From positions 1 through 17,887 of the forward strand of contig CAMLSG010000105.1 in the NCBI GenBank assembly GCA_946482635.1: a stretch of 17,887 nucleotides of DNA, given 5' to 3'. Shown piece after piece: positions 14,799 to 17,887 of the stretch. This stretch comes from an uncultured Duganella sp. GTDB taxonomy: Bacteria > Pseudomonadota > Gammaproteobacteria > Burkholderiales > Burkholderiaceae. Both the position numbers and the translations under genes were made by a program. Numbering within the stretch: position 1 is the first letter of the stretch; each line of letters starts with the position of its first letter. The notes below the pieces were generated by a model that did no database searches, was not told the DNA's origin, and saw nothing but the letters and a program-made list of their open reading frames with translations.

Positions 14799-16790
14799 AT
14801 GTTGTCGAACCTCTCTCTGAATGCCAAGATCAATATAACGGCCACGACGCTGGTGGTGCTCAGCCTGGCCATTACCGCAGCCGTGACCGGGTTTGAAGCG
14901 AGCCGCACGGCCGAACGCGATGCGATGAACCTGGCCCGCACCCAGGCGGCAGCAGCAGCGTCGGCGTTGCAGGCGCGCATAGTGCGCAACCTGGCCAGCG
15001 TCATCCAGCTCGGCGCCGCTCAGCGTGCCACACGTGGCGCCAACCTGCCGTTGTCGCGCGAACAGACCGGAGAAATGACCAAGACCGTGTTGCTCGGCTC
15101 GGAAGACCTGATTGGCAGCGCCGTCACTTGGGAGCCCAACGCGCTGGACAACAAGGATGCCGAATTTGCCGGCAAGGCGCCGGAATTCGATGCCAGCGGG
15201 CGCTATATGCCTTACTACACCAAGGCGGCGGGCGGCGGCACCAACGTGGAGCCTATCGTGTTCGATCCCAAGCCAGGCGCCAACGACTGGTATGACATTC
15301 CCAAGCGCACCGGCAAAGTGTTCTTCACCGAGCCGTATTCCTATCCGGTGAACGGCAAGGACGTGCTGATGGCATCCCTGGTGTCGCCAATCATGATCGG
15401 CGGGGAATTCCGCGGCACGGCCAGCGCCGACTTCATGCTGACCCGGCTCGGCGAAATCCTCAAGGGCCTGAAGTCGATCGAAGGCGGGCGCCTGTCGCTG
15501 GTGTCGAACGGCGGGCTGTACGCCAGCAGCCCGACGGAAGCCTTGACCGGCAAGCCGGCCGGAGATATCCCGAAGGAAGGCCTGGAAGCGATCCGTACCG
15601 GCCGGCCATATGAGTACACAGATAAAGGAGATATGGTGCACCTGCTGCAACCGTTGACCCTGCACCCCGATATTGCGCCATGGGCGGTGAAGATGAGTTT
15701 CCCGCATGCGGTGGCGACCGCGCCGGCGCGCGAACTGCTGAAATACACCTTGCTGGTGTCGCTGGTCTGCGCGGTGGCAATGGGACTGATCCTGGTGACG
15801 GTGCTGTTCCGCTTGATGCGCCCGGTGCGCGAACTGGCCGATGCGATGACCGGCCTGGCAAGCGGCGATGCCGACCTGGGCGCGCGGCTGGAGGTGCGAG
15901 GCAAGGATGAACTGGCGGTGATCGGCAACGGCTTCAATACGTTCGTGGCAAAGATCCATTCGGTGCTGGCGCGGGTGCGCGAGTCGTCGGAGAGCGTGGC
16001 CACGGCCAGCACGGAAATCCGGCAGGGCAATACCGACCTGTCTTCGCGCACCGAGCAGCAGGCCAGCGCACTGGAGGAAACCGCCGCCACCATGGAGCAG
16101 TTGACCAGTACCGTGCGCCAGAATGCCGACAACGCGCGCCAGGCCAACCAGCTTGCGGCGCAGGCGTCGGAAGTGGCCGCGCGCGGCGGGCAGGTGGTGT
16201 CGCAGGTGGTCGACACCATGGCCTCGATCAACAATTCCTCGCGCAAGGTGGTGGACATCATTTCGGTGATCGACGGCATTGCCTTCCAGACCAATATCCT
16301 GGCCCTGAACGCAGCGGTGGAAGCGGCGCGCGCCGGCGAGCAGGGGCGCGGCTTTGCCGTGGTGGCCAGCGAGGTGCGCAACCTGGCGCAACGCAGCGCG
16401 GCGGCGGCAAAGGAGATCAAGGAGCTGATCGGCAGCTCCGTGGGCGAAGTGGAGGCGGGCAGTGCGCTGGTGGCGCAAGCCGGCACCACGATGGATGAAG
16501 TCGTGGCCAGCGTGCGCCGCGTGAGCGATATCGTCAATGAGATCAGCGCGGCCAGCGGTGAACAGAGCAACGGCATCGGCCAGGTCAACCAGGCCATCGG
16601 CCAGATGGATGGGGTAACGCAGCAAAATGCCGCGCTGGTCGAGCAGGCGGCCGCAGCGGCGGAAAGCCTGCAGCAGCAGGCCGCAACCCTGGTGGCGCTG
16701 GTCGGCGAGTTCCGCATGGAGCAAGCTGTGCGCGCCCCGGCCCCGGTGAGTGCTAGTCTGGCTCTTTCCGAAAGGAGGAGGCCATCATGA
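14799..16790 (+). CDS. Methyl-accepting chemotaxis protein with dCache-type periplasmic sensor
   Basis: A 663-residue chemoreceptor: TM1 (about 11-31); a periplasmic dCache-like sensor (about 33-305), with SGRYMPYY, DWYDIPKRTG, FTEPYSYPVNGKDVLMASLVSPI and GTASADF; TM2 (about 313-338); HAMP (about 338-391); and a long signalling coiled coil. The hairpin tip contacting CheA/CheW is around 497-530 (FQTNILALNAAVEAARAGEQGRGFAVVASEV). The ligand is unknown; the sensor motif set is common in small-molecule dCache domains. The C-terminus (SERRRPS) has no CheR/CheB-binding pentapeptide. The ATG at 14799 is preceded by GAGGAG at 6 nt spacing. The end of the gene carries the next gene's ribosome site, and the stop overlaps that gene's start by ATGA. 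Confidence 0.96.
   Translation: MLSNLSLNAKINITATTLVVLSLAITAAVTGFEASRTAERDAMNLARTQAAAAASALQARIVRNLASVIQLGAAQRATRGANLPLSREQTGEMTKTVLLGSEDLIGSAVTWEPNALDNKDAEFAGKAPEFDASGRYMPYYTKAAGGGTNVEPIVFDPKPGANDWYDIPKRTGKVFFTEPYSYPVNGKDVLMASLVSPIMIGGEFRGTASADFMLTRLGEILKGLKSIEGGRLSLVSNGGLYASSPTEALTGKPAGDIPKEGLEAIRTGRPYEYTDKGDMVHLLQPLTLHPDIAPWAVKMSFPHAVATAPARELLKYTLLVSLVCAVAMGLILVTVLFRLMRPVRELADAMTGLASGDADLGARLEVRGKDELAVIGNGFNTFVAKIHSVLARVRESSESVATASTEIRQGNTDLSSRTEQQASALEETAATMEQLTSTVRQNADNARQANQLAAQASEVAARGGQVVSQVVDTMASINNSSRKVVDIISVIDGIAFQTNILALNAAVEAARAGEQGRGFAVVASEVRNLAQRSAAAAKEIKELIGSSVGEVEAGSALVAQAGTTMDEVVASVRRVSDIVNEISAASGEQSNGIGQVNQAIGQMDGVTQQNAALVEQAAAAAESLQQQAATLVALVGEFRMEQAVRAPAPVSASLALSERRRPS
16771..16780 (+). 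promoter_or_regulatory. Very strong Shine-Dalgarno site for the copper-storage-like gene
   Basis: AAAGGAGGAG lies 6 nt before the ATG at 16787, inside the last codons of the chemoreceptor gene. It is by far the best ribosome site in this window, so the small protein is likely made at much higher level than the chemoreceptor from the same message, or from an unseen internal promoter. Confidence 0.75.
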
Positions 16791-17161
16791 CCCAGCAACA
16801 GCACCAGAGCTGCATTGAAGCCTGCAACGATTGCGCCGCCGCATGCGACCATTGCGCTGCCAGTTGCCTGCAGGAGCAGGATGTGGCCAGCCTGGCCCAT
16901 TGCATTGCCACCGATATCGATTGCGCGCAGGTATGCCGCGTCTGCGTCGGCCTGATGCAGCGCGGCAGCAAACTGGCGTCAAGCCTGTGCGAAGCCTGCG
17001 CCGGTATCTGCGATGCCTGTGCCGACGAGTGCGAGCAGCACACGCACGAGCATTGCAAGGAGTGCGCAATCGCCTGCCGCCGCTGCGCCAGCGAATGCCG
17101 CAGCATGTCCGGCATGGCGCAATCGCAGGTGCGGCCGGCAACGATCCCGTCGCCGCATTGA
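16787..17161 (+). CDS. Cys-rich four-helix-bundle copper-storage-like protein (Csp3/DUF326 type)
   Basis: A 124-residue protein with 20 cysteines in repeated CxxC and CxxxC spacing: 9, 13, 16, 20, 23, 27 on the first helix; 39, 46, 50, 53 on the second; 68, 71, 75, 78, 82 on the third; 90, 93, 97, 100, 104 on the fourth. This is the Csp/DUF326 pattern, in which the thiols line the core of a four-helix bundle and bind many Cu(I) ions. There is no signal peptide (it starts MTQQQHQSC), so it is expected to be a cytosolic Csp3-like store, which in the family buffers or detoxifies copper. His6, His22, His38, His85, His87 and His89 may help at the bundle ends. It starts by ATGA overlap with the chemoreceptor and ends exactly against the convergent diguanylate cyclase. 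Confidence 0.92.
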   Translation: MTQQQHQSCIEACNDCAAACDHCAASCLQEQDVASLAHCIATDIDCAQVCRVCVGLMQRGSKLASSLCEACAGICDACADECEQHTHEHCKECAIACRRCASECRSMSGMAQSQVRPATIPSPH

Positions 17162-17887
17162 TCAGAAACGGCTGGAGGGCCAGCTCTTCTTGTCGTTCTT
17201 GTCGGATTTCGAAGGCGCGGCAAAATCGCGCACGGACAGCATGCGCTCGGCACCCACCGTATTGACCGCGAATCCATTACGGCCTGCCGCCTTGACGCAA
17301 TAGAGCGCCTGATCGGCGGCAAGCATCACCTTGTCTACATCGGCCGGCAACTCTGTGGTAAGGGCGATGCCGATGCTGGCCGTAACGTTCAGCGGGCGGC
17401 CATTGACCTCGAACGGCGCCTGCATGGCCGCAACGATTTTCTGGCCCAGCAGGTTGATATCGTGGCCGGCGTCGAGATGCTCGAACACGATCACGAATTC
17501 GTCGCCGGCGATGCGCGCCACGGTATCGGTGCTGCGCACGGCGTTGCGCAAGCGGTCGGCAAACTGCACCAGCACGGCATCGCCGGCCTGGTGGCCGAAG
17601 TTGTCGTTAATCCCCTTGAAGTAATCGATGTCGAGCACGGCCAGGCCGATCTGCTGCCCGCCACGGATGGCGCGCTTCAGCGCCTGCGGGAAGAAATCGT
17701 CGAACATGCGGCGGTTATGGGCTCCGGTCAGCGGGTCGGTGGTCGCCAGGCGCTGCAGGTTGCGCTCGGCCATCTGCTGCTGGCGCGCGACCTGGTAGAA
17801 GGCGCGGCTCAGGTGGCCGAATTCATCGGGCAGGCCGGAATTGAATTTTTCGATGTCGATGTCGCCGCGGCCGAAGGCGCGCACCTG
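17162..17887 (-). CDS. GGDEF-domain diguanylate cyclase (partial, N-terminus outside window)
   Basis: The gene enters from the right edge; about 241 C-terminal residues are seen. The first part (FGRGDIDIEKFNSGLPDEFGHLSRAF) looks like the end of a HAMP domain, so a membrane sensor upstream is likely. The GGDEF domain follows a short coiled linker, with ATTDPLTGAHNRR, LDIDYFKGINDNFGHQAGD and the active loop AGDEF (17495-17509). The first Gly is replaced by Ala, a variant found in active enzymes. The I-site RSTD is intact, five residues upstream. The tail after the domain is Lys/Ser-rich (SKSDKNDKKSWPSSRF) and looks disordered. The stop codon abuts the stop of the copper-storage gene with no spacer. 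Confidence 0.9.
   Translation of the reverse strand, partial: QVRAFGRGDIDIEKFNSGLPDEFGHLSRAFYQVARQQQMAERNLQRLATTDPLTGAHNRRMFDDFFPQALKRAIRGGQQIGLAVLDIDYFKGINDNFGHQAGDAVLVQFADRLRNAVRSTDTVARIAGDEFVIVFEHLDAGHDINLLGQKIVAAMQAPFEVNGRPLNVTASIGIALTTELPADVDKVMLAADQALYCVKAAGRNGFAVNTVGAERMLSVRDFAAPSKSDKNDKKSWPSSRF

Noticed and set aside
14538..16724. 728-codon open frame antisense to the chemoreceptor and porin
   Set aside because: The composition is His/Arg/Gly-rich with no domain or signal, and the plus-strand chemoreceptor motifs are unambiguous.
16764..16774. CTTTC-C-GAAAG dyad before the copper-store gene as a metal-sensor operator or hairpin
   Set aside because: A one-base centre cannot form an RNA hairpin, and the repeat does not match the CueR dyad or its promoter spacing; it is probably part of the ribosome site by chance.

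Overview
The window reads as a high-GC betaproteobacterial chromosome, most likely Oxalobacteraceae (Massilia, Duganella or Janthinobacterium relatives). I infer this from gene content and protein style: a betaproteobacterial ccm/napED arrangement, a TorF-type porin, a GAF-GGDEF enzyme, a DUF5916 outer-membrane protein, and an inverted GTCGGGGTCAGG-type repeat that I recall from this group. No search was run.

Left third (1-6931, all minus strand). This is a complete System I cytochrome c maturation operon read right to left, ccmA-B-C-D-E-F-G-H-I, followed after 71 bp by napE and the start of napD. Most junctions are ATGA overlaps, so the cluster is strongly translationally coupled. CcmABCD load haem onto CcmE, CcmF/H/I ligate haem to apocytochromes, and CcmG keeps the apocytochrome cysteines reduced. 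Periplasmic nitrate reductase uses multihaem NapB and NapC, so the neighbourhood makes functional sense. CcmH has no signal peptide.

Middle (6932-9450). A near-consensus sigma-70 promoter, whose predicted start point coincides with the ATG, drives a CBM9-like/DUF5916 outer-membrane barrel protein. That gene converges on a TonB-dependent receptor. Between their stop codons lies a palindromic element with long inverted arms that may also act as a bidirectional terminator.

Iron region (9448-13948). A TonB-dependent receptor (minus) and a PepSY transmembrane reductase-like protein (plus) diverge from one intergenic region with a strong Fur box. The PepSY gene overlaps a GAF-GGDEF diguanylate cyclase by a GTGA junction, which suggests that iron status may feed into c-di-GMP.

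Right end (13949-17887). A TorF-family porin and a dCache chemoreceptor form an apparent operon. The chemoreceptor overlaps, by ATGA, a Cys-rich cytosolic copper-storage-like four-helix bundle protein. That gene meets a second, partial diguanylate cyclase tail to tail with no spacer: a single TGATCA supplies both stop codons.

No tRNA, rRNA, CRISPR array, integrase or insertion-sequence transposase was seen. No intergenic stretch exceeds about 175 bp.
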